Shown here: positions 1-8,147 of the stretch, piece by piece | How positions within the stretch are numbered: position 1 is the first letter of the stretch | How the letters are laid out: each line of letters opens with the position of its first letter | From: a virus | IMG/VR virus record: IMGVR_UViG_3300002144_000204 | Location: 1 to 24,851 of that record | DNA: 24,851 bases | Strand: one strand, 5' to 3' | Notes under the pieces: model-generated | Database searches by the model: none | Told to the model about the DNA's origin: nothing | What the model saw: the letters and a program-made list of their open reading frames with translations, nothing else | Made by a program: the position numbers and the translations under genes

Positions 1-647
1 CATGTTTTCCAAAAGTGGTTTAAACCGTTTGGTGTAGAAGTCATTAATAGCTTCGTAGATTCACCAGACGAAATAGTAGGATAAACAGAAGCGAAGAATT
101 CGTCGTAACCTTCAATAAACGCGACCTCGTCGAGATATAGAAAGTTAACAGATTTACCACGAATTGCTGATGAAGATGTAGTACCAGCAAGTACTTGACA
201 ACCATTTTCTAATGCAATGTTACCCTTGTTCCATTCTTCGATACCTTGCTGAAGCCACTTAGGTAAAGCTTCATATGCTAACTTAACCCTTGCCATAACC
301 TCTCTAGAAGCATCACCTTTGTTAGCAAGGATAGCTACAGTCTTAAACTCATTAAACAAGATATAATGCAGAATAACCGCAACTGCGGTAGTGGTTTTGC
401 CTGATTGTCTAGCAGTTAGAACGGCTACACGTCTGTTTTTAAAGATCTTATCACAAATTTCTTTTTGGTAATCGTACATATCAAAAGGAATAAGACCTCT
501 ATCAACATGCACAATTTTGATGTATTCTTTAGAAAAATAGATAGGGTCATCCGCACACTTCATGTACTCCTTAAGGAGTTCAGGTGTCCATTCAATATTC
601 TCTTGAACTTTTTTAAGATGCGAATTGCCTAAGTAACCGTCACCCAT
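1..647 (-). CDS. 17: Terminase large subunit (gp17-like), N-terminal part
   Basis: This is the ATPase motor that packages DNA into the prohead. The minus strand is open from an ATG at 647 to the window edge, about 215 residues, so the nuclease half lies outside. The translation shows a Walker A-like segment TARQSGKTT near residue 80 and a Walker B segment FLYLDEVAF near residue 172, followed by a coupling-type motif (MTSTPNG). These match the T4 gp17 ATPase domain, whose Walker A is also the non-standard SRQLGKTT type. The start overlaps the stop of the small-subunit gene by 8 bases (ATGGGTGA), which suggests translational coupling. Order 16-17 is as in T4. The symbol follows T4 numbering. 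Confidence 0.95.
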   Translation of the reverse strand, partial: MGDGYLGNSHLKKVQENIEWTPELLKEYMKCADDPIYFSKEYIKIVHVDRGLIPFDMYDYQKEICDKIFKNRRVAVLTARQSGKTTTAVAVILHYILFNEFKTVAILANKGDASREVMARVKLAYEALPKWLQQGIEEWNKGNIALENGCQVLAGTTSSSAIRGKSVNFLYLDEVAFIEGYDEFFASVYPTISSGESTKLLMTSTPNGLNHFWKT

Positions 648-1098
648 CTTTAGTTCCACTATTATCTTTTAGCATTTTAAGTAAGTCTGCTGTGGAGACG
701 ATTAAATTATTGTTTGTAACATTTGTCTGTGCTGCTTCTTTCGGGCCGTTTATTTCTTCTAAAGCGTATTTCTTTTTAGAAGATATATCTGCAAAATCTT
801 TGTTAGCATCAAGCAGTGTTTTCATAAGAGTAGAAACGACCTCAAATGCTCTAGGTTGCTCAGATTGTTTCGCGATCTCAAGCATCTCTTCCATTGCTGA
901 TCTTCCGGTTTCCATAATACTTTCGATATTCTTACGTACCGATTCAATATCACGCAAGTTTTCTCCGTCGTCAGCTGAAACTATTGCAACAGGATTATCG
1001 GATGGAGGAGCAACCTGAGCTGGCAGATGCATTTCGGCTTCATCTATGTCAGACATTTGTCTAATGCCTAGTGCAGAAGAAATCTTTTCGTCGCTCAT
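640..1098 (-). CDS. 16: Terminase small subunit (gp16-like)
   Basis: The 152-residue protein is close in length to T4 gp16 (164). It is mostly helical, with a central segment (roughly residues 52-110, including EQPRAFEVVSTLMKTLLDAN) that looks like the oligomerising coiled-coil core of gp16, and an acidic, proline-rich N-terminal tail. It would recognise viral DNA and regulate gp17 during packaging. Its position between gp15 and gp17 supports the call. The ATG shares its first base with the last base of the gp15 stop, and its TGA overlaps the gp17 start, so gp15-gp16-gp17 appear to be translated as a coupled unit. Confidence 0.9.
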   Translation of the reverse strand: MSDEKISSALGIRQMSDIDEAEMHLPAQVAPPSDNPVAIVSADDGENLRDIESVRKNIESIMETGRSAMEEMLEIAKQSEQPRAFEVVSTLMKTLLDANKDFADISSKKKYALEEINGPKEAAQTNVTNNNLIVSTADLLKMLKDNSGTKDG

Positions 1099-3191
1099 TA
1101 TACATCCTCAAATATTGTAATAATACCCCAGTCATCATCGAACTCAATTTGTTGGTAAGCTACTGATATGGCTGCTGGGTCACCAACAGTAACTAGCGGT
1201 GGAGATCTATAGCCAGAGCCAGCATTGGTTACTGTAATACCCGTAGCTTGGCCATCAACACCGATAGAGATAGTAGCTGTTGCAGTGTTAGCAACAACTG
1301 TATCTATAGTAGCACTCGCTGAAATATAGAACTTACCATTGTTATTTATACTAATTGAAGATACAGAACCGTCAGTTAGAACTGCCGTAGCAGTTGCTTG
1401 ATAATCTGCAGCGACACCGGTAGGCGCCGAAAAAGTGATTTCCGGTGTCGTGTTGGCATAATTAGCACCACCATTTGTCATAGTAATTGCTGTTACTTCG
1501 CCGGCTGACACAGTCACAAGTGCTGTAGCATTATCTTTATCAAAATTAGATGTAAAATATGTACCAGTCTGGGCAGTGGTTGGTACTACATACGATCCAA
1601 CTGCAGTTAATCCAGAGATTTGGCTAATAGTCAAGTTATCTAAAGCTCCTAAAAAGCTTCTTTCATTCGTAGAACGTTCGCCAATATACACACTTGTACC
1701 ACCGCCAATTAAGAAACCCTGCGGTGCAGCAGCCCCAGCATCTGCAGTACCGTTTACTAACCATCTTGCTGTTGCACCATAATGTTCAAGGCGGCAATGA
1801 TTCCATTGGTTTAAAACTAAGACTTCTGGAGTAGATCTTGTCGGTGCACTATTAAGAACTGGCCGATATACAAGTTCTCCTGAAGCTTCTATTTCAATTC
1901 TCATAGTAGTACCGGCGAAATTTAGAACATGAGAATCGTTAGCGTGGAACTCTTCAGGGTAAATCCAAAATTCTATAGCAAAACCAGTACCAGCAGTGAC
2001 TAAATTATATGTTGTTACATGGTCGAGAATTACATCAGTATGGTTTGCATGATAGAGCGCGTCGTCACCAAACTTAATATATTGTGATTTTACAGGTGCC
2101 TCGGATATAGAGACGGTGGCTGAGTTATAATATGTACCGCTGTTAGTAATACCAATAGATCCAACGGTGTCGCCAGAGAGCACTGCAGTGCCACTGGCGG
2201 TGGTTACAGGAGAGTCTGGAGCACTAATTACTATGGCAGGAGAAGCAGAATAGTATCCACCTGCTTCAGGAATACTGAATGAAGTTATAGAAGTGTTAGT
2301 GATAACGGGAGTAATTTGTGCGTTTAAAGAACTTGGTGCAGCAACAGTAACTGGGATGCTATTGTTTGGATCGTAGTTTTCACCATCATTTACAATAGTA
2401 ATTCCAGATACAGCTCCGTTTGAGAGAGAAGATGTTGCCGTAACAGTTATGCCGTCTTCGTAAAGCGGATTGCCATTTCCATCAAGACCTGGCTTAATTA
2501 TAACTCTTTCTTCTGGAGTTGCATTAGAAGCAGTGGTGGTAGACATATCGACATCAATGAACTTGATAACTTTCTTTGTTTTCTCAGGACCGAAGTACCA
2601 ACCTTTTAAAGTAAAAGTAAGAGTGTACAGAATAGTTTGTCGTGTCTCGTAATCACCTTCGTAAAGATCTTCTGTAGTAACACTATTTAAAATAATAGGA
2701 ATATCAATAGGATCTAAGTCTGGCACCATTTTAGCAGTAACAGTCCAATCGGGTGTAAAGAACGGAATGATTTGTTCCATAAGTTTTGTTGCATCTTCTG
2801 AATACTTTGTCATAATATACAAAGAGAATTCTAAATTGTATGGCACAGAAGCGTAAACAAAATTACGAGAAGAGTTTGACTCTGCTTTTGATGCTTTGCG
2901 CATCTTTTGTGTTGACGCAATTTTGCGCACTGGATCATACGACAAGCTTGTAATTTCAAAAGACATGCGCGGCAAAGTCATAGCAGGTCTTCTGCTATTA
3001 ATAAGGTCAGGATCTTCATTTAATCTTGAAAGAACTTTTTGGAATGGCGCATAGGACAACGGTACAATCATAGACTGTATTAACACACCGGCATTATCTT
3101 TTCTTTCAATTTTGAGTTGATTGAAAATAGTGCCAAATAACGCGACATATCTTCTAGTCGTTTCGTTATAGAAATAATTAGCAATTGCCAT
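1098..3191 (-). CDS. 15: Tail sheath stabiliser/completion protein gp15 with lectin-like extension
   Basis: Residues 1 to about 215 correspond to T4 gp15 (272 residues), the ring that caps the tail and joins it to the head neck. The protein here is 697 residues. The extra C-terminal part has two clusters of about 20-residue beta repeats of the form I-x-I-x-N-x-G-x-x-Y-x-S-x-P-x-V-x-I, near 264-283, 305-323 and 346-363, then 569-587, 613-630 and 652-669. Between them, residues 368-527 look like a LamG/concanavalin-type jelly roll (FAIEFWIYPEEF, LNQWNHCRLEH, YIGERS, GALDNLTIS). The extension probably projects from the neck and may bind glycans; that is inference. It lies between gp14 and gp16 with 1-base overlaps on both sides. 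There is no frameshift or internal stop, so it is a true fusion. Confidence 0.88.
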   Translation of the reverse strand: MAIANYFYNETTRRYVALFGTIFNQLKIERKDNAGVLIQSMIVPLSYAPFQKVLSRLNEDPDLINSRRPAMTLPRMSFEITSLSYDPVRKIASTQKMRKASKAESNSSRNFVYASVPYNLEFSLYIMTKYSEDATKLMEQIIPFFTPDWTVTAKMVPDLDPIDIPIILNSVTTEDLYEGDYETRQTILYTLTFTLKGWYFGPEKTKKVIKFIDVDMSTTTASNATPEERVIIKPGLDGNGNPLYEDGITVTATSSLSNGAVSGITIVNDGENYDPNNSIPVTVAAPSSLNAQITPVITNTSITSFSIPEAGGYYSASPAIVISAPDSPVTTASGTAVLSGDTVGSIGITNSGTYYNSATVSISEAPVKSQYIKFGDDALYHANHTDVILDHVTTYNLVTAGTGFAIEFWIYPEEFHANDSHVLNFAGTTMRIEIEASGELVYRPVLNSAPTRSTPEVLVLNQWNHCRLEHYGATARWLVNGTADAGAAAPQGFLIGGGTSVYIGERSTNERSFLGALDNLTISQISGLTAVGSYVVPTTAQTGTYFTSNFDKDNATALVTVSAGEVTAITMTNGGANYANTTPEITFSAPTGVAADYQATATAVLTDGSVSSISINNNGKFYISASATIDTVVANTATATISIGVDGQATGITVTNAGSGYRSPPLVTVGDPAAISVAYQQIEFDDDWGIITIFEDV

Positions 3192-3874
3192 TAGTTGTTA
3201 TCCTGAATAGTAATGTTTTCGCTGAACGGATCGAACTCGCTAAAGTCTAAAATGTCGTCTGCTAACTGTTCGAACTCAAGGTTTTGTGCCATTACATCGT
3301 TGTTTGCCACATCTTCAAGCGTAGTCACAAAGGTACTAGTAGAATTAATATCATCGAAATAATGATCTATATCGTAGCGGCCTGTATCGAATCTTTCGTT
3401 TGAATATTCCATTAATTCGCATTTGATATCGTATACTTGTAGAGAGCCAGACTGATAGAAAACACTTTCATGTTCTACGTATGTTACTCTGTACATTTTC
3501 TGGTTTAAAGGAAGCCAGATAATATCGTTTTCTCTAGGACGAACTTTAGTTTGGTTAACTCTTGTAACAAATCTTTCGAATGTTCTAATCGCAACAGTAA
3601 ACGTAACTTGATCTCTGATCTGTAAGCCGAACTTAGATAGGAAGTCGCCTTCACCTTCAAAGCCATCAACGTTCTTAACATATACTTCAAAAGAATACAT
3701 CTCATCGTAAAGAGGTGTATCATCTTCGTTAAAGATACTATCGATGTTATTGAACAACCCGCTTATGTAGGTTACATCGAGGCCGAAGATCTGAATAGAT
3801 TCAATTACGAGATCATCAATTAAATTCTGCTCATTAAAGTTGTCGTAATTGCTAAAGTATACATTGGTTGCCAT
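3191..3874 (-). CDS. 14: Neck protein gp14-like (head completion)
   Basis: This 227-residue protein compares with 256 in T4 gp14. It is acidic and beta-rich, starting MATNVYFSNYDNFNEQNLIDDL, and has the segment YRVTYVEHESVFYQ typical of this neck family in T4-like marine phages as I remember it. gp14 with gp13 closes the head portal after packaging and forms the joint for the tail. Evidence is similarity by eye plus synteny: it sits exactly between gp13 and gp15. Its stop shares a base with the gp15 start, and 3 bases separate it from the gp13 stop. Confidence 0.87.
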   Translation of the reverse strand: MATNVYFSNYDNFNEQNLIDDLVIESIQIFGLDVTYISGLFNNIDSIFNEDDTPLYDEMYSFEVYVKNVDGFEGEGDFLSKFGLQIRDQVTFTVAIRTFERFVTRVNQTKVRPRENDIIWLPLNQKMYRVTYVEHESVFYQSGSLQVYDIKCELMEYSNERFDTGRYDIDHYFDDINSTSTFVTTLEDVANNDVMAQNLEFEQLADDILDFSEFDPFSENITIQDNN

Positions 3875-3877
3875 GAT

Positions 3878-4621
3878 TTACCCAATAAAATTGTATGTTA
3901 GTGGCTGCAAATTATTAATAGCTTCTTCTTCCATCTTTTCTCTTTCGGCTCTTGCTTCAGCTAGTATTTGCTCGCCGTTAAAAGAAACACCGCCAACTAA
4001 TTGCATATTTGTAAACTTAGTTAGGTTAAGACCCCACTGTTCACGTACAAGAACTGACGCGTAATTCTGCAACCAACGGTCGCCCCATACATCTGAGTAT
4101 TCGTCCGGATCAATAATGTCGTATGCTTCAACGATGATATACGTACCAACAGTCCAGCGTTCTTTATCGTTATCAATGAATACTTTGTTTACGTGTTTGT
4201 TATAACGTATAATCGGTTTACCAACAAGCATTTCTTGCATAAACTCGATGTGCTGCATAGTCATATAATAATTGACCATGCTATAGCTTGACATGTCTTG
4301 TACGTTATTTAGAACAAATTGATACTGGACGTTAAAAATACCGCCGCCCATAGAGATTGAGGTATCAAAATTAAAAATATTAGATATACCTAGCAATTTT
4401 TCTGGTAATGGAATCCAACCATTTACTTTATCTTGTTCTGTAATTATGTGCTTTAAATAAACTAATTGGCTACCATTATAATGGTAATCTCTCCAGAAAG
4501 AAACAGCTTCGTCTACTCGGTCGTCAATTTGTTCTTCAGCAACGTTGATTTGGATAACTGGTGCACCAATTTTCCTTAAAATATACTGAATGAACTCTTC
4601 TCTTGACTGTGGTTGTGCCAT
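3878..4621 (-). CDS. 13: Neck protein gp13-like (head completion)
   Basis: The 247-residue protein (T4 gp13 is 309) begins MAQPQSREEFIQYILRKIGA and contains DDRVDEAVSFWRDYHYNGS, a signature of gp13-type neck proteins. The middle carries the paired-tyrosine segment MVNYYMTMQHIEFM, and the C-terminal half WGDRWLQNYASVLVREQWGLNL is also typical. It forms part of the portal-proximal neck ring. A strong GGGG ribosome site lies just before the ATG. It leads the gp13-14-15-16-17 block, in the same order as T4. It is somewhat short but shows no sign of truncation. Confidence 0.9.
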   Translation of the reverse strand: MAQPQSREEFIQYILRKIGAPVIQINVAEEQIDDRVDEAVSFWRDYHYNGSQLVYLKHIITEQDKVNGWIPLPEKLLGISNIFNFDTSISMGGGIFNVQYQFVLNNVQDMSSYSMVNYYMTMQHIEFMQEMLVGKPIIRYNKHVNKVFIDNDKERWTVGTYIIVEAYDIIDPDEYSDVWGDRWLQNYASVLVREQWGLNLTKFTNMQLVGGVSFNGEQILAEARAEREKMEEEAINNLQPLTYNFIG

Positions 4622-4631
4622 GTTTTTCCCC

Positions 4632-4964
4632 TTAAGCCAGTTCGTCTTTAATGATTACTTTGATATAACCAGTATTCGGAAAAGTTTCAATCTGACCATT
4701 GACGTATTCTATTTGGAATTCTGCTGTATGAGTACCAACGCTGGAAGTATCTCCAGTTTGCCATTCATATGCTACGGTACCTTTAGTAGCATTAACAATA
4801 GTACCAGTCCCGCCGTTGATTTTGATAGTACCATCTTCGTCTTTCATATGAAATTTTACTAAAGACGCGTTTGCCATTGATTTGACTCTACCGTTAGAAT
4901 CCTTAAGAGCAGCCTCGATAGACGGTGCCGTGTCATTCTGTTTTATGTAAAAGCTAGCCGCCAT
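4632..4964 (-). CDS. BppU-N-like / Ig-like small virion protein
   Basis: This 110-residue protein has the pattern of the N-terminal domain of phage baseplate upper proteins (BppU_N): an early QNDTAPSIEAAL segment, a central VKFHMKDEDG strand, a GTVAYEWQTGD turn, then TAEFQIEYVNGQIETFP and a final GYIKVIIKD strand. In other phages such domains anchor larger structural proteins. Here it stands alone, so a decoration or adaptor role is likely but unproven. It is 10 bases upstream of gp13. An imperfect late-promoter motif (AATAAATA) lies about 25 bases upstream of its ATG. Confidence 0.65.
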   Translation of the reverse strand: MAASFYIKQNDTAPSIEAALKDSNGRVKSMANASLVKFHMKDEDGTIKINGGTGTIVNATKGTVAYEWQTGDTSSVGTHTAEFQIEYVNGQIETFPNTGYIKVIIKDELA

Positions 4965-4987
4965 TATTTTTCTCCAAGGTTTACTTT

Positions 4988-4995
4988 TATTTATT
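4988..4995 (-). promoter_or_regulatory. Possible weak T4-type late promoter
   Basis: On the minus strand this reads AATAAATA, one base off the T4 late consensus TATAAATA. It lies in the 42-base gap before the BppU-like gene and gp13, at a distance typical for a late start site. The mismatch and AT-richness make it uncertain. Confidence 0.35.
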
Positions 4996-5006
4996 AAAAC
5001 TAAAAA

Positions 5007-5597
5007 CTATTTCTGAATAATTTCAGCTTGTGTCATTCCGTTGCTTATTATCTTAATAGAATTAGACTCATCGTTGATATGTAAGTCATTAAAGTCGATT
5101 TGGTTAAACACAACATAGTTTGCACCATCTTTAGAGTAAGTTCGTGTCGATACATTTACCCCAACGCTTTCTACACTAAAGCCGTATGATCCAACACTAT
5201 CACCTACTGACCATACGTATATATTTGTATCAAGTGTAAATTCTAAAGTAGGATTGAAATGTGCGTGAGTAAGATTATAACCTTGCGCAGATTGAGTAAA
5301 CGGTATTACAAGTGCGCCGTATTCTACCGTTGCGTAGCGTATAACACCAAATTCTATAGTAGAACTTGATGTAAAACCAAAACTTAATTCAGCAGAAGCT
5401 TGAATTATTGGTGCAGTAATAAAACCTATTAACTCAAAGTCTAAATTAAAGTTATTTAGAGTACCAGCAATTGGGATCTGCGCATAAGAAACAAAGGAAG
5501 TTTCAATTAATCCTGAAACTCCCCCTGAAAGCTGTGTGTAACCACCGCCAAAAAATTCGAAATCTAGTGTTGTAGAAAACGCGCCATTTGCAGACAT
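5007..5597 (-). CDS. Beta-rich structural protein of unknown function
   Basis: I do not recognise this 196-residue protein. It is almost free of charged residues in its first 110 positions and alternates hydrophobic and Ser/Thr/Gly residues (GAFSTTLDFEFFGGGYTQLSG; LDFELIGFITAPIIQASAEL; FGFTSSSTIEFG), the pattern of a beta-sandwich virion protein. There is no signal peptide or membrane helix. It lies among late structural genes 22 bases downstream of another small structural gene, and probably shares the late promoter at 6060-6067. A decoration or fibre-associated role is the simplest guess. Confidence 0.6.
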   Translation of the reverse strand: MSANGAFSTTLDFEFFGGGYTQLSGGVSGLIETSFVSYAQIPIAGTLNNFNLDFELIGFITAPIIQASAELSFGFTSSSTIEFGVIRYATVEYGALVIPFTQSAQGYNLTHAHFNPTLEFTLDTNIYVWSVGDSVGSYGFSVESVGVNVSTRTYSKDGANYVVFNQIDFNDLHINDESNSIKIISNGMTQAEIIQK

Positions 5598-5619
5598 GAG
5601 GCTTTACCTTAAGTTAAAT

Positions 5620-6027
5620 TTAAGCGCCGCCAGCTGTGATGGTGAATGTAGTAATATTAATTTGCTGACCTGTTGCAATGTTAGTATTATCTAATTGCAT
5701 GTCGCCTCCGGCACCAGTAGCTGTAACAGTACCCTGCATGTGGCAAACAGTACCAGCATTGTTGTGCACTCTAAAATAGCCAGCTGTGCCGCCTGCGTCT
5801 GCAGATAAGTCTTGCCAGGTTCCTGATAAAGCAATAGATCCACCAAAAGGTGCTCCTAGCCAATCTGAAGGAAGAACCATTGTTGCTACAACTACACCAG
5901 TATTGGCGGTTGCAGCGTCTGCTGGTACAGATCCTGTCGATATGGTCAAAATCGGGTTAATACCAATTTCTGTTTCTAACGCGGTTAATGTCGCGTTTCT
6001 TGCGGTCACCGATAACTGAAAAGCCAT
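5620..6027 (-). CDS. Small beta-rich virion protein, function unknown
   Basis: The protein has 135 residues from the second of two adjacent ATGs. I prefer position 6027 over 6030 because the GGAG ribosome site then sits 6 rather than 3 bases away. It begins MAFQLSVTARNATLTALETEIG and then alternates small residues and strands, with Gly/Ala/Thr-rich turns (SADAGGTAGYFRVHN; GTVTATGAGGDMQL). From memory, similar small proteins occur near structural genes in marine phages, but I cannot name a family. It is the first gene after an exact late promoter at 6060-6067, which fits a virion component. Confidence 0.6.
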   Translation of the reverse strand: MAFQLSVTARNATLTALETEIGINPILTISTGSVPADAATANTGVVVATMVLPSDWLGAPFGGSIALSGTWQDLSADAGGTAGYFRVHNNAGTVCHMQGTVTATGAGGDMQLDNTNIATGQQINITTFTITAGGA

Positions 6028-6059
6028 CATTGTCTCCTTTGTTTGTATTAATTTATTGA

Positions 6060-6067
6060 TATTTATA
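6060..6067 (-). promoter_or_regulatory. T4-type late promoter
   Basis: The minus strand reads exactly TATAAATA, the T4 late promoter core used by the gp55 sigma factor, about 33 bases before the ATG of the 5620-6027 gene. It would start the late transcript that runs through gp13-gp17. Confidence 0.72.
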
Positions 6068-6076
6068 AAAAAACAG

Positions 6077-6104
6077 TTGACAACCTTTCAAAACAGTGTA
6101 TAAT
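6077..6104 (+). promoter_or_regulatory. Sigma70-like promoter pointing against the flanking genes
   Basis: TTGACA (6077-6082), a 16-base spacer and TATAAT (6099-6104) give a consensus sigma70 promoter on the plus strand. Downstream, however, the genes are all on the minus strand until 11005. Only a tiny ORF (ATG at 6111, 8 codons) follows. It could make an antisense RNA, or be a relic of a lost divergent gene. Confidence 0.45.
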
Positions 6105-6137
6105 AGGATTATGTCCTTTATAATAATAAGAAGTTAA

Positions 6138-6896
6138 TTAATTGTTTCTTCTTTCTATATCATCTTCAGACAATGTATCACCCATCCAAACTTCTATTAC
6201 TTTAACAGGAGTGCTGCCAACGTTAGTTGCTTTGTGCCAACAAAGCTTCGGTATGTCAATACTATCACCAGTTTCATATGTCTTAGAAGTACTGTAATCG
6301 TTTGTAAACTGTAATTCCATCTTAAGTTTACCATCAACGATATGCCAATGTTCAGATCTAATAAAGTGTCTTTGATCGCTTAAAGATTTTCCAACATCAA
6401 TAGATAGTTCTTTTACTTTCCAATGGCCGTTCTGGTCTAGATCTCTATATGTGCCCCAGAGTCTTTGTGTTTTAGGCTTATCCCAGTTCTTTAGAATCCA
6501 AGATGAACTGTTCTTTTTGTCGTGGCCACCGACACCAAACACAAATTGAACATCATCAAATACCATTTCTGGAATATTATATCTTGTTCTGTCACCGCCA
6601 TTAGCAAATACTATCTCAGCTGTTTTAGGGAAGTAGTTTTTGATATATTTTATAGCGTCACAAGCAGAATCATCACTATCATCAAATCCAAAAGTATGAC
6701 CAACACATTTGATATTATTAACTATATTTATACGTTCTTCAAAAGACATGAAGGGCTGACCTTTTTTACGAGTCAACCAATCATCACTGTTTACTCCAAC
6801 ACATAAAATATCACCAAGTTTTTTAGCTTCTTGAAAATAGGCGATATGCCCAGAATGAAGTGGATCGAATCCGCCTGTTACAACTACTACTCTCAT
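6138..6896 (-). CDS. Cytidylyltransferase-like nucleotidyltransferase fused to a sugar-isomerase-type cupin
   Basis: This 252-residue protein has two parts. Residues 1 to about 130 are a nucleotidyltransferase of the TagD/RfaE-C type, with GGFDPLHSGH (HxGH at 14-17), a conserved FEERI and ANGGDRTRYNIPE. These enzymes activate a sugar or polyol phosphate with CTP or ATP. Residues 145-252 are a cupin like the C-terminal part of type II mannose-6-phosphate isomerase/GDP-mannose enzymes (RLWGTYRDLD, HFIRSEHWHIVDGK, YETGDSIDIPKLCWHKATN, SEDDIERR); likely metal ligands are Q175, H177, E182 and H221. The longer ORF starts at a TTG at 6923. The ATG at 6896, with GGAG 8 bases upstream and a 4-base ATGA overlap with the FkbM gene, is better. 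It is probably part of a glycan-modifying set with the two genes before it; the actual sugar is unknown. Confidence 0.82.
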   Translation of the reverse strand: MRVVVVTGGFDPLHSGHIAYFQEAKKLGDILCVGVNSDDWLTRKKGQPFMSFEERINIVNNIKCVGHTFGFDDSDDSACDAIKYIKNYFPKTAEIVFANGGDRTRYNIPEMVFDDVQFVFGVGGHDKKNSSSWILKNWDKPKTQRLWGTYRDLDQNGHWKVKELSIDVGKSLSDQRHFIRSEHWHIVDGKLKMELQFTNDYSTSKTYETGDSIDIPKLCWHKATNVGSTPVKVIEVWMGDTLSEDDIERRNN

Positions 6897-8140
6897 TTTT
6901 GTTTCTCCATTATATAATCCCAAGCAAAATTATGCTTGCCAACAGATTTCATTACTATCTTACGTTTTGCATGCATTGGGTGTACCCACCAATCTTCATA
7001 GTTAGATTTTTCATCAGTTGAAACATCAGATACTAATAATACATATCCGATTTTAGTAAGTATTTTTCTAGACTCTTCTCTAAACTCAGGACCCCACCAA
7101 ACTGCGTTGTGCTGAAATTGAATTACACTAAATTCATACTTATCAAAAGGAATTCTACTTAGAGCTTCTACTGAAGCTCTTTCTGCATTAATTCTTAAGA
7201 AATCAATATGCTGCTCTAAGCAATTCTGTTTAAACATTACTTTATAATCTACTGTCGCAGCGTCTGCACAAATAATATTTGTATTTCTTTGACGAGAAAA
7301 AATATGACACATTCTTTCAGAATTATCTAATGAAATACCTCTCCAACCAAATTCTTCTTCTAATAAAAGTGTATTATTGTATAGTTCGGGGTGGCCGCAT
7401 CCAAGCTCTACGAATGTACCATCACGCTTACCATCTAACACAGATAACACGAACATATCTTGGAAGTGACGAGAGTAATTCTTTTCAATGTCTTCTAAAC
7501 CAGTAAAAGCATATTTAAATCTGTCGAATTCGTTTCGAACGTATGCTAATGTACTTGGGTAACCGTGCTCTGCTAATAGCGCAGTTGCGCCTCTATCAAC
7601 TTCAGGAGATACTTTACGCTTATACTTTAAGTCAAATGCTAGATTTTTAGAATCATCTCTGCCATTTGTTTTCCATTTAGCTCGAGCATATATTAAGCGC
7701 AGCTCGTCATCGCCAGGATAACCAACATCATTATCAGTAAACCAACTGTTATCTAAAGATGTATTGCACGATAATCCGATTTTTGCATACATCAGACATT
7801 CTCGCCAATCATCTTTGTCTTGTTTATATTTAGCAAGAAAATAATAAGCTTCTGGTCTATCTGGCAAAGTATCAATTGCAATCTTAAGAAGACCTTCAAC
7901 ACTTTGACCACGGTTACCATTGCGTTCGTAAATAAAAGAACTTAAAATCATGCACTTATACTGTAACCACTGGTCTTTTATAGTTTTTCCGGGTGACATG
8001 TCAGCAGCTCTTAAATAGAAACCAAATGCGGCAGACCCTTGCTGTAATCTGTCGTATTCACGCGCTAATTTATAGATTTTGTCGGGATTGCTGTAATCTA
8101 AAATTACATCATTCAGGAGTTTCATGTTTGGAAATTTCAT
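6893..8140 (-). CDS. TPR-like domain plus FkbM-type SAM methyltransferase
   Basis: The protein has 415 residues. Roughly residues 20-200 are helical repeats of TPR type, as seen N-terminal to some glycosyltransferases (DRPEAYYFLAKYKQDKDDW is one repeat). Residues 225-410 form a Rossmann methyltransferase of the FkbM family: SAM-binding motif FVELGCGH (243-250), a downstream acidic strand GISLDNS and a LRINAERASVEAL segment. FkbM enzymes usually O-methylate sugars or related natural products. The start has AGGTGA just upstream, overlapping the stop of the beta-propeller gene, and the stop overlaps the next gene as ATGA. The context suggests methylation of a capping or surface glycan; the substrate is unknown. 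Confidence 0.78.
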   Translation of the reverse strand: MKFPNMKLLNDVILDYSNPDKIYKLAREYDRLQQGSAAFGFYLRAADMSPGKTIKDQWLQYKCMILSSFIYERNGNRGQSVEGLLKIAIDTLPDRPEAYYFLAKYKQDKDDWRECLMYAKIGLSCNTSLDNSWFTDNDVGYPGDDELRLIYARAKWKTNGRDDSKNLAFDLKYKRKVSPEVDRGATALLAEHGYPSTLAYVRNEFDRFKYAFTGLEDIEKNYSRHFQDMFVLSVLDGKRDGTFVELGCGHPELYNNTLLLEEEFGWRGISLDNSERMCHIFSRQRNTNIICADAATVDYKVMFKQNCLEQHIDFLRINAERASVEALSRIPFDKYEFSVIQFQHNAVWWGPEFREESRKILTKIGYVLLVSDVSTDEKSNYEDWWVHPMHAKRKIVMKSVGKHNFAWDYIMEKQK

Positions 8141-8147
8141 ATTATAA

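Noticed and set aside
692-1018. Plus-strand open frame of 108 codons opposite the terminase small subunit
   Set aside because: It is fully contained in a well-supported gene on the other strand; no ribosome site or family resemblance.
1343-1350. Exact TATAAATA on the minus strand inside the gp15 extension
   Set aside because: About 245 bases before gp16, which is already translationally coupled to gp15; treated as chance.
6725-6732. Exact TATAAATA on the minus strand inside the nucleotidyltransferase gene
   Set aside because: No gene start lies at a suitable distance downstream; treated as chance.
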